From positions 24,987,057 to 25,051,056 of the forward strand of contig CP141148.1 of assembly GCA_035235625.1 (NCBI GenBank): a stretch of DNA of 64,000 nt. Direction: 5' to 3'. The DNA comes from Saururus chinensis (lineage: Eukaryota > Streptophyta > Magnoliopsida > Piperales > Saururaceae). Under the pieces are notes generated by a model. It was given only the letters and a program-made list of their open reading frames with translations, searched no databases and had not been told where the DNA came from. Numbering within the stretch: position 1 is the first letter of the stretch; each line of letters opens with the position of its first letter. The position numbers and the translations under genes are program-made. This document shows, one piece after another, positions 10,438-21,648 of the stretch.

Positions 10438-11567
10438 CTACGTACGGAGAAATTTTTCAGTGCGACGCACACCGCGTTGTTATTCGTATTTGGTGTATTT
10501 CACCGCTGGAAATAGGACGCATCAGCGTAATCGGGCCCATATGAAAACTGGCACTAATCATTTAAGCTCCGTTAATAGAAGAACGGCGATAGAAGAACGA
10601 CGTCAAAGTAATTTTATTTAAGTCGTAACTGACCCAAACATGTTTCCCTCCACCGTTGAGGACCAAGTCAGCCTCCAAGGCGTCTCTGGCACTGAATCAT
10701 ACGAGGTTGCCGATATCAATTCCGATATGGTTGGCGTTGGGGTCCCGAAACTCGGGATCGAGTGAGGTATCAAATTCCATGGTGGCGACACCAGGTAACA
10801 CCTCCAGGGTGGGCGACCCAATGAGTGATTTCCGTCGGAGGCATTTGGGGACGAGCAGGAAGGTGAGGCCGTCGCTGTGGTCGGGGGAGATGGAGAAGAA
10901 GTGGGCACTGAAAGGTAAGATCTCTTTGGGGGTTTTGCCGGACAAATCGACAAGCCCATTGAACATGTTTCTACCGGAGCTGGAGGCCATGGGGCGAGTG
11001 ATTCTCACAAAGGAGTCACCGGCCACGACCTCGGCATCGCCCAGCAGCGATATTTGAGTAGCAAAGGCAGGGTCGTCTTTGTCAAATTTAGAAAATTAAG
11101 GGGAAGAAGAAGACAGGGCAAATCGCAGCAATGGATAGCAAGCAAAATGCGAAGCAGCAGACGGAGGACCTTGAAGCGAAGAAGATAAACATTGCGCGTG
11201 AGCAAACGGGCCTTGATTGAAAAATAAGTCAGGCAGGAACGCCGTAGCTTGAGAAGATGAGATTGACGATTCGTCCTCTAGGATTAGGTGGGCGGGTGCT
11301 CTAAAGACGTAATGTTCCACCCGGGGCCGAAGAAGACGCAGTTGTTGCAGAGGCAGCATAGCTCCCGGAGCCAGCAGAAAATTTGAATTTGAAACAAATG
11401 CGTAAGAAGTAACGGGCTCACGACGTCGTCAAGAGAAAAGAACCCATATGTGCCTGTTTTCATATGGGCCCGACCGTGCTGATGCGTCATATTTTAAGTG
11501 GCGAAATACACCAAATATCTATTACAACGCGGTGTGCGACGCACACTGAAAAATTTCTCGTACGTAG
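10438..11567. mobile_element. Pack-MULE-like element with long terminal inverted repeats
   Basis: The terminal inverted repeats run from 10438 to 10554 and from 11450 to 11567. They share CTACGTACG, AGAAATTTTTCAGTG, CGCACACCGCGTTGT, TTTGGTGTATTTC, GACGCATCAGC and GGGCCCATATGAAAAC. Long repeats of this type beginning GAGAAATTTTTCAGTG are typical of Mutator-like elements (family knowledge). A convincing 9-bp target duplication was not found. The 900-bp interior holds no transposase; instead it carries a host lectin fragment on the - strand, which makes this a Pack-MULE. The right end lies about 110 bp past the stop codon of the GH3 gene, so the element may sit in or next to that gene's 3' region. 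Confidence 0.8.
10600..11095 (-). pseudogene. Captured legume-lectin domain fragment
   Basis: On the - strand the frame reads FSKFDKDDPAFATQISLLGD, then DSFVRITRP, FSAHFFSISPDHSDGLTFLL, ATMEFDTSLDPEF and DPNANHIGIDIGNLV, a TGA stop, and FSARDALEADLVLNGGGKHV followed by WVSYD. This is the N-terminal half to two thirds of a legume-lectin (L-type) domain, including the EFDT and DPNxNHxGID metal- and sugar-site motifs. Plants use this domain in secreted lectins and in L-type lectin receptor kinases. No kinase domain or transmembrane segment is present and there is one in-frame stop. It lies entirely inside the inverted repeats of the Pack-MULE, so capture of a host exon is the simplest reading. 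Confidence 0.8.
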
Positions 11568-11679
11568 GTGCCCCAGAAAAGCCTAGTTGAGTAGACGACG
11601 CTAAGATGCAGTGATGAACCAAACTGGTGGTGGAACGGGCCCTGGAGCTAGACCTGGATTAATTCCGGCAAAGAATGAA

Positions 11680-11972
11680 TCAAGGTGCCCAAGAGGGATC
11701 CCTCGAACTGAAGAAGCGACCGAGGACCTTGGAATCAAGCAAGGCGAGAGCAGAGGAAGATTTGATGCATCTGGGCGTCTTGTACTGGTTGATGGATCCG
11801 CCCTGGCTGATAAACAAGTCCATCAGAGCATCAAACGTGCCGGCCTCCACTTGCCGGATCTCCAACGGACCCACTGACCTCTCGTACGTCCGGCACCGCT
11901 TGTAGATGTACCCAAGCGACTCCTCGAGGGCCGTGCAACACTCCTGCAGAAACACCTCCCCAAGTGGCCCCA

Positions 11973-12003
<31 letters not shown>

Positions 12004-14011
12004 GGCCTCCTCTTCCTCCGACACCACCGTCGACGTGTAAGCAATCTCCCAGTACAAGACGTAGTGACCGGGCACGGTGGAAGTGTCGGCGTAGCTCGTG
12101 TAGTCCAGTAGCAGGGCGTTGTAGGGCTCCAGCAACTTCTTAGCGTTGATGACGCTCTTGTGGAGCTCCTCCTCGTTGGTCTTGTCGCTGTCGATACTGA
12201 GGAGGACGTTGCGGCGACATATAAAACGAAACTGCGGTGCCTGGTTATAGAATCCGACCACCTGAAGCACATCTCCGATTCTATGCCTGTACAGACCTGA
12301 AAGTTGCAAGTAGAGCATTAATTGGACCATGACAATCGTCTTCGTCAATGTCTCATAGAGGGGGCAATGGCTGTGAAGAATTACCAGCAAAGGTTGTGAC
12401 GACAATCTCGTAAAAGCAGCCAAGCTTGACGTGTACGAGCTCGACTAATTCGTCCTTGGAGACCTCCTCTTCTACATCCCTTGACTCCAGCCAATTTTCC
12501 AGTGGAATGAACTCGAAGTAGGCCATGTTGGGCAGCAGTGTGTAGGCCACGTCCGATGGTGCGCACAAGGGCTTCAGGTTGACACCGAAGTAGCACTCGG
12601 AGGACGCGTACGCGGTGCACACTAGCGGCAACTTCCCTGCGGAGTAGAACTCCAGCGTCGGCACGTATTGGGACATGGACCCCGTCACAATTACGTCAAT
12701 GTACTTGGCTTTGGGCCAGAGTCGGCCAAGTATCCCCTTCCAGGACCCGCAGCCGCAGATGGCCTCGATCTCGTCGGCGAGTATTGGGTTTGGGGATAGG
12801 AGCAAGCTGGACATGGCTATCCGGCAGCCAGTATCCGTGATGGATGGACCCAGATGGCCAGAACGTATGTCGTCGCAGAGATGGGCCCAGTTGCTCTCGA
12901 AGAAGGTGATTGCGCGGAGGAGACCGGAGGCGAAGACGGAGCCGAGGCGGAGGACCTGAGACCGGTGGATCAGGCCGGCGAGGAGTTGGCAGTACATGCT
13001 CTGGCGGCTGTCAGTGCAGAGGATGACCTGATCCGGGCTGGTCAAGTCATTGAATGGGTCCCGAGTGCGGCACTTGAAGTGTTTGCTCTTGTAGTAGCTG
13101 GTGACAACCGGGCGGGCGGGGAGGCCTGATGGGGTGGACCTCTCAGCCTTGCAGAAGTGGAGGCACATGGCCTTCCCCTGGTCCAGCAGAGGTACATACC
13201 TGGTCGACGTTGTCGATCGGCAGAAGTTGGAAAAAGTTTCGTGAAAATTTTCGTTATACGGTACAAGTTTTCCGTAAAGAACAAGAAGAGGATGAGCTTC
13301 CTGAAAAAATGATCGGCCAGGAATCATACTTACTGATTCATGATTGGCATTATAAGTTTGTGGACGTATGTTCGACGATCAAGGTCCTCTGCAATGGAGG
13401 GCATCAGCTTCGGTTCTCCACCAGACGTTCCCGAACTATCAACACACAGCTTGATCAGCTTTTTCTTATAAAAATTCCATGGTTATACAAGGCTAAGTAG
13501 CTATTCAAAACGGTTGCAAATGAAAATAAAACATGTACATTTGCTCTACGGTCTTCAATCAGTATAGCATGGATGGGTCGAAAGTCCACAAACGTTAGAG
13601 GATCCTGCATGCATGTGGCTAGCTGATCCATCTCACCCTCACAAGAGAAGTCATGGTGGAAGGGTGATTTAAGAGTTTAAGAGAAAGCATATACAACTAT
13701 ATATAGAGAATTTGAAAGCACCTGATCAACATCTCAGTGATGGGTAGGCCGGAGATGAGGGAAGAATCAGCGCCATTGGCTATTTTCTGTACGTAGGGGC
13801 GTATTTCCTCATAGGTGATCACCGGGACATGGCGTTTGAAGGAAAAGGAATCGATTGATCCGTTGAGGTACTTGTTCATGTACTCTGTGGCTCCATTTCT
13901 TTTGAGAATCTCTTTGAGAATGCCCTCTTGCACCTCACCAGCCTTCTTAGTTAACTTGTCTAGCTCCTTGAGAGCCTCCTCTCCTTTGTATTCCACCTTC
14001 TTTCCGTCCAT
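11680..14011 (-). CDS. GH3 acyl-acid amido synthetase (group II, probable IAA-amido synthetase)
   Basis: Four exons: 14011-13722, 13435-13334, 13199-12385 and 12296-11680. All junctions are GT-AG and in frame, giving 607 codons, the usual GH3 length. Family role: adenylate an acyl acid such as indole-3-acetic acid, then join it to an amino acid in the cytosol, lowering free hormone. Motifs: [14 protein letters not shown] at residues 97-110 (ATP binding), TSYYKS near 164, [12 protein letters not shown] near 328, YRHRIGDV at 405-412, and C-terminal [10 protein letters not shown]. These fit the auxin-conjugating group rather than the divergent jasmonate-conjugating JAR1. The first ATG follows an in-frame TAA. 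An 11-residue alanine run at about 500-510, from a GCC/GCG repeat at 11974-12006, is unusual. There are no stops or frame breaks. Substrate is inferred. Confidence 0.93.
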
Positions 14012-14088
14012 AACCTCTACAACCTCAATAAGGCGGAGATATTAAATTCTTTCAGTACAGCACTCCTGCACAGCAGCCACATTGTGCC

Positions 14089-14097
14089 TATATATAA
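14089..14097 (-). promoter_or_regulatory. TATA box of the GH3 gene
   Basis: The - strand reads GGTTATATATAGGC about 80 bp upstream of the start codon at 14011, which would give a leader of roughly 50 bases. It is the only good TATA string in the near-upstream region. Confidence 0.55.
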
Positions 14098-14243
14098 CCA
14101 AGGCAGCCCCAAGACCAATAGATTTGGCAATTCTAACCAATTGCTTGTTGCGGGAGGAAGTTTTTTTGGCATGACACACGAACTCAAATTAACAGAGGCG
14201 TTTTTTATACTCCTCGAAATAACGTGAGTAACGCCTATGCCGC

Positions 14244-14249
14244 TGTCGG
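14244..14249 (+). promoter_or_regulatory. TGTCGG, possible auxin response factor site
   Basis: TGTCGG, the high-affinity binding word for auxin response factors, lies about 235 bp upstream of the GH3 start codon. Group II GH3 genes are usually auxin-induced, so the site would fit. A single six-base word also occurs by chance, so this is suggestive only. Confidence 0.2.
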
Positions 14250-14259
14250 CGCACATGGT

Positions 14260-16867
14260 AGCGAATGTTAAGGTAGGTAATATTTATGTTAACTTATGTT
14301 ACTGTATGCGCCATCGATCTTCGAAATGAACGCCTCGCTAGTATTCCTTACGTTTAGCTTACAGCAAGGGTAGAGCATAAAGAATACTTCCCAAAGTAAC
14401 AAAGGAAAAATTAATAATAATAATATATATTAAAGAAAGTGTTTTTTATTTAAATTGAACCTCATCAGGCGTCCGATCAAGAGGATCTTAATATTACTTT
14501 TTGCCTTACCCAAATTGTTTCATTGCTGACTAATAGAGAGTAAGAGTGGATTGATTCAACTTTTGTCATGTGGCCTGAAAACAAGTGATGTTTATGGTAT
14601 TGACACACAACAATTTAACTCATCTGGCCCCTCATTTTTTTCCACTTGAAAAATTTTTAACGTCTAAAGAATGATTTTAGGTGTAACAAGATCTTTTTAT
14701 GTCACATTTTGTGCGTCATATGATGGTTATTGCTGCTGGTAAGCATCGTTCTGAATTTAATTTACGATGCGCTGATGATCATTTATTACTTTTTGTCTAA
14801 CAAAACTTTATACTTGGTTTAATTGGATAAAGAAAGTGAGTTTCTCTCTTTACAAAATTTGTGGTGATAAAATTGTTTCTCTCTCACCACTTCTTGCTCC
14901 TCTTACAATTACTAATTTTGGTCACGTTAGACGCACTTTTAAGAAAATGGACGTCCATACATGGATCCTAAAGCTCCAGAGCATTCCAAATAAGCCAAAA
15001 AATAAATATTAGAATCACTAGTGAAGGAGCTAGCGACGGAAGCACCCAGTGGACAAATTTTTCCCTTTTCCTCTGTCTCTTCTCTTTTTACTAAAAAAAC
15101 AAAACTGAACACCACAACAGCAGTGGACAAATTTTCCCAATGAGCACTTACCCCAGGGACTAGCCTGTCATTGTAGGTTTGCCATTGTCTAAGAGCGACC
15201 TCTTTTGCTTTGAAACGGTGAGGGAAATTTTTTCAGAAAAGAGTACAAAGCTGAGAAATAAAAATGTTGGGGGAAAATATTTTAAAAAATGAGAAAGCGG
15301 GCCTGCCAAAGGCCCAAATCATGTCAATCAAAAGAGGCAGCTTGAGACTAGGAATTGGCGAGCAATGGAAAACCAAGTTCTTTAGTTGTTATAATCTTGC
15401 GTGGTTGTTAATCTTTTTGTTATGCATGCTTTTCTTGGGTCTTAGGAGTCCTTCTCTTTATAGTTTCTAGCTTCAATAGTTTGAACAGAATTGATCTTTA
15501 GGTCCTTTTACATTTCTTTGGAGTGAGAGAAATAGTAGGGTATTTGAGGCAAGAGTAAAGAAGCTCAATGTGTGGAAAGAGATCTAATTCAGCCAATAAA
15601 TTTTGTCCTGGATGCATTTGGTCATAAAAAAAGTGAATTCGGCGCTTCTCCTACCTCGAAGATCTTTAGAATGATTGATGGCCCTTTGTTTATAATTTTT
15701 GTGTTTCTGTGGTTTTTGGTTGGCCTTAGGTTGGGGGTCTCTTTTCTTCTCTTGATGGATAAGTTAGGCTGTAATGCTCTTTCTTGTACTCTACCTTCTT
15801 GAGTTAATGCAAATTTACTGGGATAGTTTCATCATTTTATTCTTTATAAATGCCCTAGGTACGTAGTATTCATTGTAACCAAGAGTAAAGAAGCCCAAGT
15901 TATTGGCCCCCCCTAAGTTCAGGATAATTAAAAGCGGTTGTTGAACATGTGAAAGCGCATGCATACCTAAATGAAAAATCCTTGCTCATAGCTATCCCTA
16001 TCCCATCAGTTATATTTTGAATGTGATGAACTACGCCTCATATGCCCCTTTCTTTAAACCTATCATCGGCCACCTTCTCTCTTGGTGACATTAGAAGATA
16101 AAGAAAATAACCACAAATAATTGGATGTGTCAATGAAACTGCAGTCCCACGAAATGCACACTTTCAGGTAGAAAGTAAGGATCTGTATATTTTTGTACTT
16201 CCTCACTCTTCCAAAGAGATACACACTAATTATGAAGCCATATTTATCTTATTTTCCATTTCACTAGGAAGGGGAAAGATGTTTTGTGATATTGCTTATG
16301 TAGAAGAGAGACACTACAAATACTACTTGTCACCAGTGTCTACATTCAGGTCTGAACCTAATGTAGAGTGGCATCAAAGCGGAAGTACATTGGTGGGCAA
16401 GCCCTAGGGGTGACAACTTGTATAAAAATTACAACTTTAATTGAAAACCTCTACACAATCACATAAATGAGAACACACATAAGCAATAATCACGTATATA
16501 GGGCTGACCATGAATCAAAAATGAAATTAAGGAGAGGTACAGACTAACCTTTGGGGCTGATCAACCCCTGGACGTGTTCTTCCTTCACTCCAACACCCAA
16601 ACACAATTGAATGTCAATTCAGTTAAACAAGAGAGGAGATTACCTTGTGTATATGTGTAGATCCCTCAAAAACCCTTCTTAGATTATGAAATCAGCAAGG
16701 AGGAGAACCCAATGCCTTGATGCCACACAACTTCAAGGATGACGGTCCTTCTATAAGCACTAAGCAAGAGGCAGGGAGAGAAGCGGGCAGCTAGCTCCTT
16801 TCTCTTCTTGAGATTCGAGCACCACGCACCAAAGAAAGGGAGAGGGGGCGGCATTAGGAGAGAGATG
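14260..16867. other. Unassigned intergenic DNA
   Basis: No gene is supported. Open frames at 15264-15470 and 15572-15802 are hydrophobic and match nothing I know. The stretch around 15.4-15.8 kb has T-rich, decayed text a little like the 3' ends of plant LINEs. The region 16.3-16.86 kb resembles decayed repeat DNA without identifiable ends. Confidence 0.4.
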
Positions 16868-18560
16868 TACTACAACAAAATATACTATTAGCGACGCATA
16901 ATCAAGCGTTGTTAAAAACCACTACTTGCGACACATAAAAAAGTCGCAAAAAATTGACTATTAGCGACGTTTTTTTATCAAGTGTCACTATAGTACATCT
17001 ATTAGCGAATCTTAATAAAAAACGTCGCTAATATGACACCTATTAGCGATGCTTTCTTATAAGCGTCGCTAATAGTTGTGTCATTAGTGACGCTTTATAA
17101 ATTCGCCACTAAAAGTTATTTGTTTTAAATTTTAAAAAGAATAATTATAACTATTAGCGACGCTTTTTTCAAGCACCGCTATTATTTTTAACAATAATTA
17201 ATAAAGCGTCGCTACTAGTAGCGACTCTTGAAAATAAGTGTTGCTAATAGTTATAATTAATTTTTAAAATTTAAAACAAATAACTTTTAATGCTAATAAC
17301 ACACCTATTAGCGACGCTTATCATAAAGTGTCGCTAATAGATGTCATATTAGCGACGATTTTTATTAAGCGTCGCTAAAAAGATATTTTTTTAAAAAAAA
17401 TGCACAACTTATTAGCGACGATTTGTTAAACACGTTGCGACTAAGACAACTATTAGTGACACTTTTATTAGTGTCACTATTAGCTTTATTAATTAATTTT
17501 ATTTAATAAATAAATTTATAATAAATAAATATTAATTTTTAAAAAATTAACCTCTTAAATATAATATATTTAATTTAATATTTACTACTTGTATATATAA
17601 CAAATAAATATTAAAAAAATAAAAACAAACTTTTATATTTTATTAAAGAGAGACAGATGAGCTAGAGAGAGAAGAAAGAGGAGAGGGGGAGAGGAGAGAG
17701 AGAAGAGAGAGGAGAGAGGGATGAGAGAGAAAAAAGAGTGTAGAGAGAGATGTGTGGAGAGAGAGAGAGAGTGAGGAGAGGAGAGATAGAGAAGAGAAAG
17801 AGGGAGGAGAGGAGAGGGAGAAAGAAAAATCTAATTATAAATTATTTTAAAAAAAATTTAAAAATAAAGAGAGTGTAGAGAGAGAGAGGAGAGAGAGAAG
17901 AGAGAGGGATGAGAGAGAGGAGAGGGAAGAGAGAGAGTGTGTGAGAGGCTAGAGAGAGAGAAGAGAGAGGGACTAATGAGAGAGTGTGTGTAGAGATAGT
18001 AGAGGGAGATAAATTTAATTTTTATATTTTTAGATTTTGTTATAAAATATTATATTTTAAAAATAATAAAAAATAAACTAGCATATTTCTATGCATCGCT
18101 AGTAATTTTATTTTTTATTTCTTTTTTTATTTTTAAAATATATTTATAAAAATAAAAATTTATAAAAAATTAAAATTAGAGGAGAAAGAGTGTAGAGAGA
18201 GAAGAGAGGGGGAAAGGGAGTGAAGAGAGAGATAGTAGAGAGAGGGAGAGAGAAGAGAGAATGAAGAGAGAGAGTGAGGGAGAGGAGAGAGAGAGAGGCT
18301 AGAGAAAGATAAGAGAGAGAGTGAGAGACTAGAGAAATATAAGAGAGAGGATCTAGAGAGAGAGTGTGTGTGTAGAGAAAGGAGAGGGAGATGAATTTAA
18401 TTTTTATTTTTAAGATTTTTGATAAATTATTATATTTTAAAAATAATAAAAAAGAAATAACGAATAAAATTATTAGCGATACATAGGAATATGCGTCGCT
18501 AATGTATTAGATAATAGCGACACATACATTTATGCGTCACTACTACCATGCGTTTTTTTT
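16868..18560. mobile_element. CACTA-type element, left end and subterminal repeats
   Basis: It begins with TACTACAACAAAATATACT, a decayed form of the CACTACAAGAAAA terminus of CACTA (En/Spm) elements. There follow more than a dozen copies, in both orientations, of a TATTAGCGACGCTT-type motif, the dense subterminal repeats of this superfamily. Two purine-rich (GAGAGA) blocks at about 17645-18010 and 18180-18390 are separated by A/T-rich text that ends in the same motif. No transposase and no matching right terminus were found, so it is a truncated or non-autonomous copy. It belongs to the same family as the large element at 31-40 kb. Confidence 0.7.
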
Positions 18561-18569
18561 AAAATTAAT

Positions 18570-19261
18570 AAATAAATTTCAATGAAGGGTTGTACCTTTT
18601 GTTAAAGGGTTGCATCTCTTAGTTTTTTTGTGACCTTCATTTATATTGTATTTCTTGGTGAAATGTGTCATCTCTTAAATATTGTGTTTGGGTTGCAACC
18701 ATTGGGAATGGTTGCATTCATTCGGTTATGATGAGATACCAATGGTTGCAACCCTTTGGTTGATGAGATACATCTTTGTAAAGGGACATACATCTTCACT
18801 TCGCACCCTACAAGAGTATATAAATAGAGACCGAGACCCAGGCATGGGCAATTGCATTAGCACATCCACATTATAATTTTTCTTTCTCTTGTGTTCTCCT
18901 TTTCCTTTTATGTTTTTTTTTTCAAACATAAATTTCAAGCACATTCTTATATAGTTTCAAGGAGAGATTAGGAAGAATTCTTCAACATTGTTGATTACAG
19001 TTTCTCAAAGGCTCTGTTGTATCATGAGAAGAAGTTTGTTGTGTAGCCCATCAACAACGTGGATCTATCTAAGGGGGACAAATAATTCCTTAAAGAAAAC
19101 TGTACTTGTATGTGTCTCATAGCCTGAAAACTTTGTGTTTATCCGCCTTTCAATGGCGAGTTCTTGAATCCATCTCCAATCGTTGTCTATTGTGAAGTAC
19201 AATTGTCATCCTCAAAAACAACTTCTGTAAATCTAAATCCTGCCCCTTGCCGCTACCAACA
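18570..19261 (+). repeat. Copia-like LTR fragment
   Basis: The stretch has the layout of a Ty1/Copia LTR: an upstream region with short GGTTGCAACC-type repeats, a TATATAAATAG box near 18820, a T-rich transcribed part, and an end in CTACCAACA at 19261. No internal coding region follows, so it is a lone or truncated fossil LTR. Confidence 0.4.
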
Positions 19262-19857
19262 ATTTTGACTCTAAAAATTGCCCGAGTTGATTCTACTTCT
19301 TAGCTTATGATTCATACTCCATTTTAACTCAAAAGTAAAATAATTTCATGATTGACTCTTCGAGTCACTCTAAAATCAAACTCTTTTAATTAATATAACT
19401 TCCTCTTCTATGACACCTTTATTTTAAAATTTGTATAATATATTTATAAAATAACATTCAATTTTAATTTTAATCTTATTCCACATTTAATATATTAATT
19501 TTATATAAATTAAATGTTTTTACTTGTTAAAACATAAAGTAGAAAATATTCGAATTTCGGAATGTAATTCTAATTTAACTCCAAAAAAATTATAAGTTTG
19601 TCTTGGCTCGAACATTTTTGGAGCTAAGTTTTAGTTTTAAATTTTCGACGATTGGGTAGGATAAATGAGTAAGGAGATAAGCAAATCTAGGATTAGGACA
19701 TTGGTAGGGGTATAAATGTAATTTTTGAAATGTGAAGGTAAGTGTAGTTTTGACAAAGGTCAAAGGAATGTACTTGTATTTTGTAATTCATCCTTTTTCT
19801 TTACATTTTCACATATTTACTGAAGCATTTAATTTTCCATCATTCACACCGAAACAG
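19262..19857. other. A/T-rich spacer upstream of the terpene synthase fragment
   Basis: I see no gene or repeat end here. It may include decayed intron sequence of the following gene fragment. Confidence 0.35.
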
Positions 19858-20713
19858 ATATATTTAACCAATTCAAAGATAATAAGTGGAGAATTCAACA
19901 GTGCATGAAGATGAACTTTGTGGCTTTGTCAGATGTGCTAAATGAACTCGCTGATATGATCACTGAAGAACATGGATGGAACCCAATATTCACATTAAGG
20001 AAATTGGTGTGCCTTGCTTTGATAGTTGCAAATTTTTTTATATAAATTGAACGAGTTAAGCTTTCATGATTGTGGACTTATGCATGAATGCAGTTGGCAG
20101 ACCTATGTGATGCATTTTTGGAAGAGGCTAGATGGTTCAAGTCAGGAGATCTGCCAAAATCAGATGAGTGTCTGAGAAATGGAATTGTAAGCACTGGAGT
20201 GCCATTTTCACTTGCTCTAGTATGTCTAATGTTGGGTGAAGATACTCCGAAGAGTACCGTCGATCTACTACAAGGCAGTCAAGGCCAGTTTTCAAACGCA
20301 GTGGCGATACTTAGGCTATCCGATGACTTGGATACTACCATGGTAGGTTCCATTCCAAATAGATGACTACTTGATCGTGTCACCATTTAGATGACTAAGA
20401 CATTGTGTTTGCAACATAGGAGACATGAAGGACATGATGGTTGTTATGTGGACTACTACATGAAAGAAATGGGAGTTGCTTCTCTCCAAAGTTCACTTGA
20501 ACATGTCATGTGCATGATCTCATATGAATGGAAAAATCTAAACAAGGAGTGTCTTTCTTGCAAGTTGTCTCAAGATTTGAGATCAGCCTCTTTGAATTTG
20601 GTTCGAATGGCAGAATTGCTCCACCCCTATGATGTCAATGAGCGTCATGTGGTCACAGGGAGGAGCTTAGCTCTTTGCTAAGTGAAAACATACCACTTAA
20701 AGATTGTAGGTAA
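19858..20713 (+). pseudogene. Terpene synthase, 3' exons only
   Basis: Three exons correspond to the last part of a class I plant terpene synthase: 19858-20006 (MKMNFVALSDVLNELADM, then EEHGWNP), 20094-20342 (LADLCDAFLEEARWFKSG, then RLSDDLDTTM) and 20420-20711 (RHEGHDGCYVDYYMKEMG, then MISYEWKNLNKECLS). The wording is closest to linalool/nerolidol-type (TPS-b or TPS-g) enzymes, plastid or cytosolic enzymes that cyclise or hydrolyse prenyl diphosphates. The upstream exons with the RRx8W and DDxxD motifs are absent. The second metal-binding (NSE/DTE) motif is partly present as DDLDTT, but the exon junction behind it is out of frame, so its final Glu is lost. A one-base shift near 20660 moves the C-terminus (ELSSLLSENIPL) out of frame. 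It is a dead fragment. Confidence 0.85.
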
Positions 20714-21316
20714 ATATTTCCTGGACATTGGGATGGAGATCTAAATAAGTATTACTCACAAGGAAGAACAAATTCATTTTTAGAGACACGTCATCTCTTC
20801 CAAGCAAAAAGAAGATAGTAGGATACAAATTATAACATTTATGGTTCCTTTTTCTTAAAACCATCAATATTGGGACAGCCAAATAGATAATGATTTCCTA
20901 AATCAATTTTTGATGAACAAAACCTTATATCAGGACAAAAAAAATCCAGTCAACCAGGTATAAGGTTCTCTTAGATAGAAAGTGGTATATAGGTTTACCA
21001 GCATCCTAAGAAAATAGGGTATAAACCTTAATTAAGTGAAAGAATGACTTATCATTTGTTCAAGAATTCGTCATACACAGCCCGGAAAAGTAGGTATTTA
21101 AAACTCAATCATCTTAACCCCAAAATTTTTACACCTCTGGCCTTGTCCCTGACCCCCCACCGCCCCCAGGTTAGGCTATTTTCTTCAGTACTTAAGCCTC
21201 TTAAATCTTAAATAGGCTTCACAATAGGACTACAATAGGAAATAACGTACCAAATAAAAGTTCATCAAACTAATTAAGAAAGTAAAGCCTAACCTAAAGT
21301 CCTAAATTAAATAATA
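20714..21316. other. Unassigned spacer
   Basis: A/T-rich with one C-rich patch near 21150. I see no gene or clear repeat end. Confidence 0.35.
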
Positions 21317-21514
21317 CTCCCTCTGTCCTATATTAATAGCTACATTTAGAAAAATAATATTTTTTTATTAAATGGCAAAATCAACTTCTAAGAGAAGGAA
21401 AAATAAGCACATGATACTTTTTTTAAGTCCATTCACTTAAATTGAACAAACTAGAGCTATTAATATGGAATAAATTTTTTTGTCAATTAGAGCTTTAAAT
21501 TTAGGACAAAGGGA
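21317..21514. mobile_element. Stowaway-type MITE
   Basis: A 198-bp element starts CTCCCTCTGTCCTATATTAA and ends TTTAGGACAAAGGGA, inverted matches of each other. It is flanked on both sides by TA, the target duplication of Tc1/mariner-type Stowaway elements. It holds no coding capacity. Confidence 0.75.
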
Positions 21515-21648
21515 TAAAACTCCTAAATAAAGCATGATAAAACCTAATTAAATCATATATTAATCCATAATAGTTGGGTCCCATATATGCATATGCATCA
21601 CTCCCCCGAGGCGGAAGATACATGACTATGTCAAATATAGCATAGAAG

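Noticed and set aside
10438-11567. 9-bp target duplication for the Pack-MULE
   Set aside because: The candidate TACGTAC strings at the two ends are inverted and belong to the terminal repeats; the adjacent 9-mers do not match.
11823-13284. Alternative frames within the GH3 exons
   Set aside because: Arg- or Ala-rich shadows; the spliced - strand frame matches GH3 proteins end to end.
11680-14011. Calling the GH3 gene JAR1 (jasmonate-conjugating)
   Set aside because: The YASSECYFG and [13 protein letters not shown] motifs fit the auxin-conjugating group; JAR1-type proteins differ at these places.
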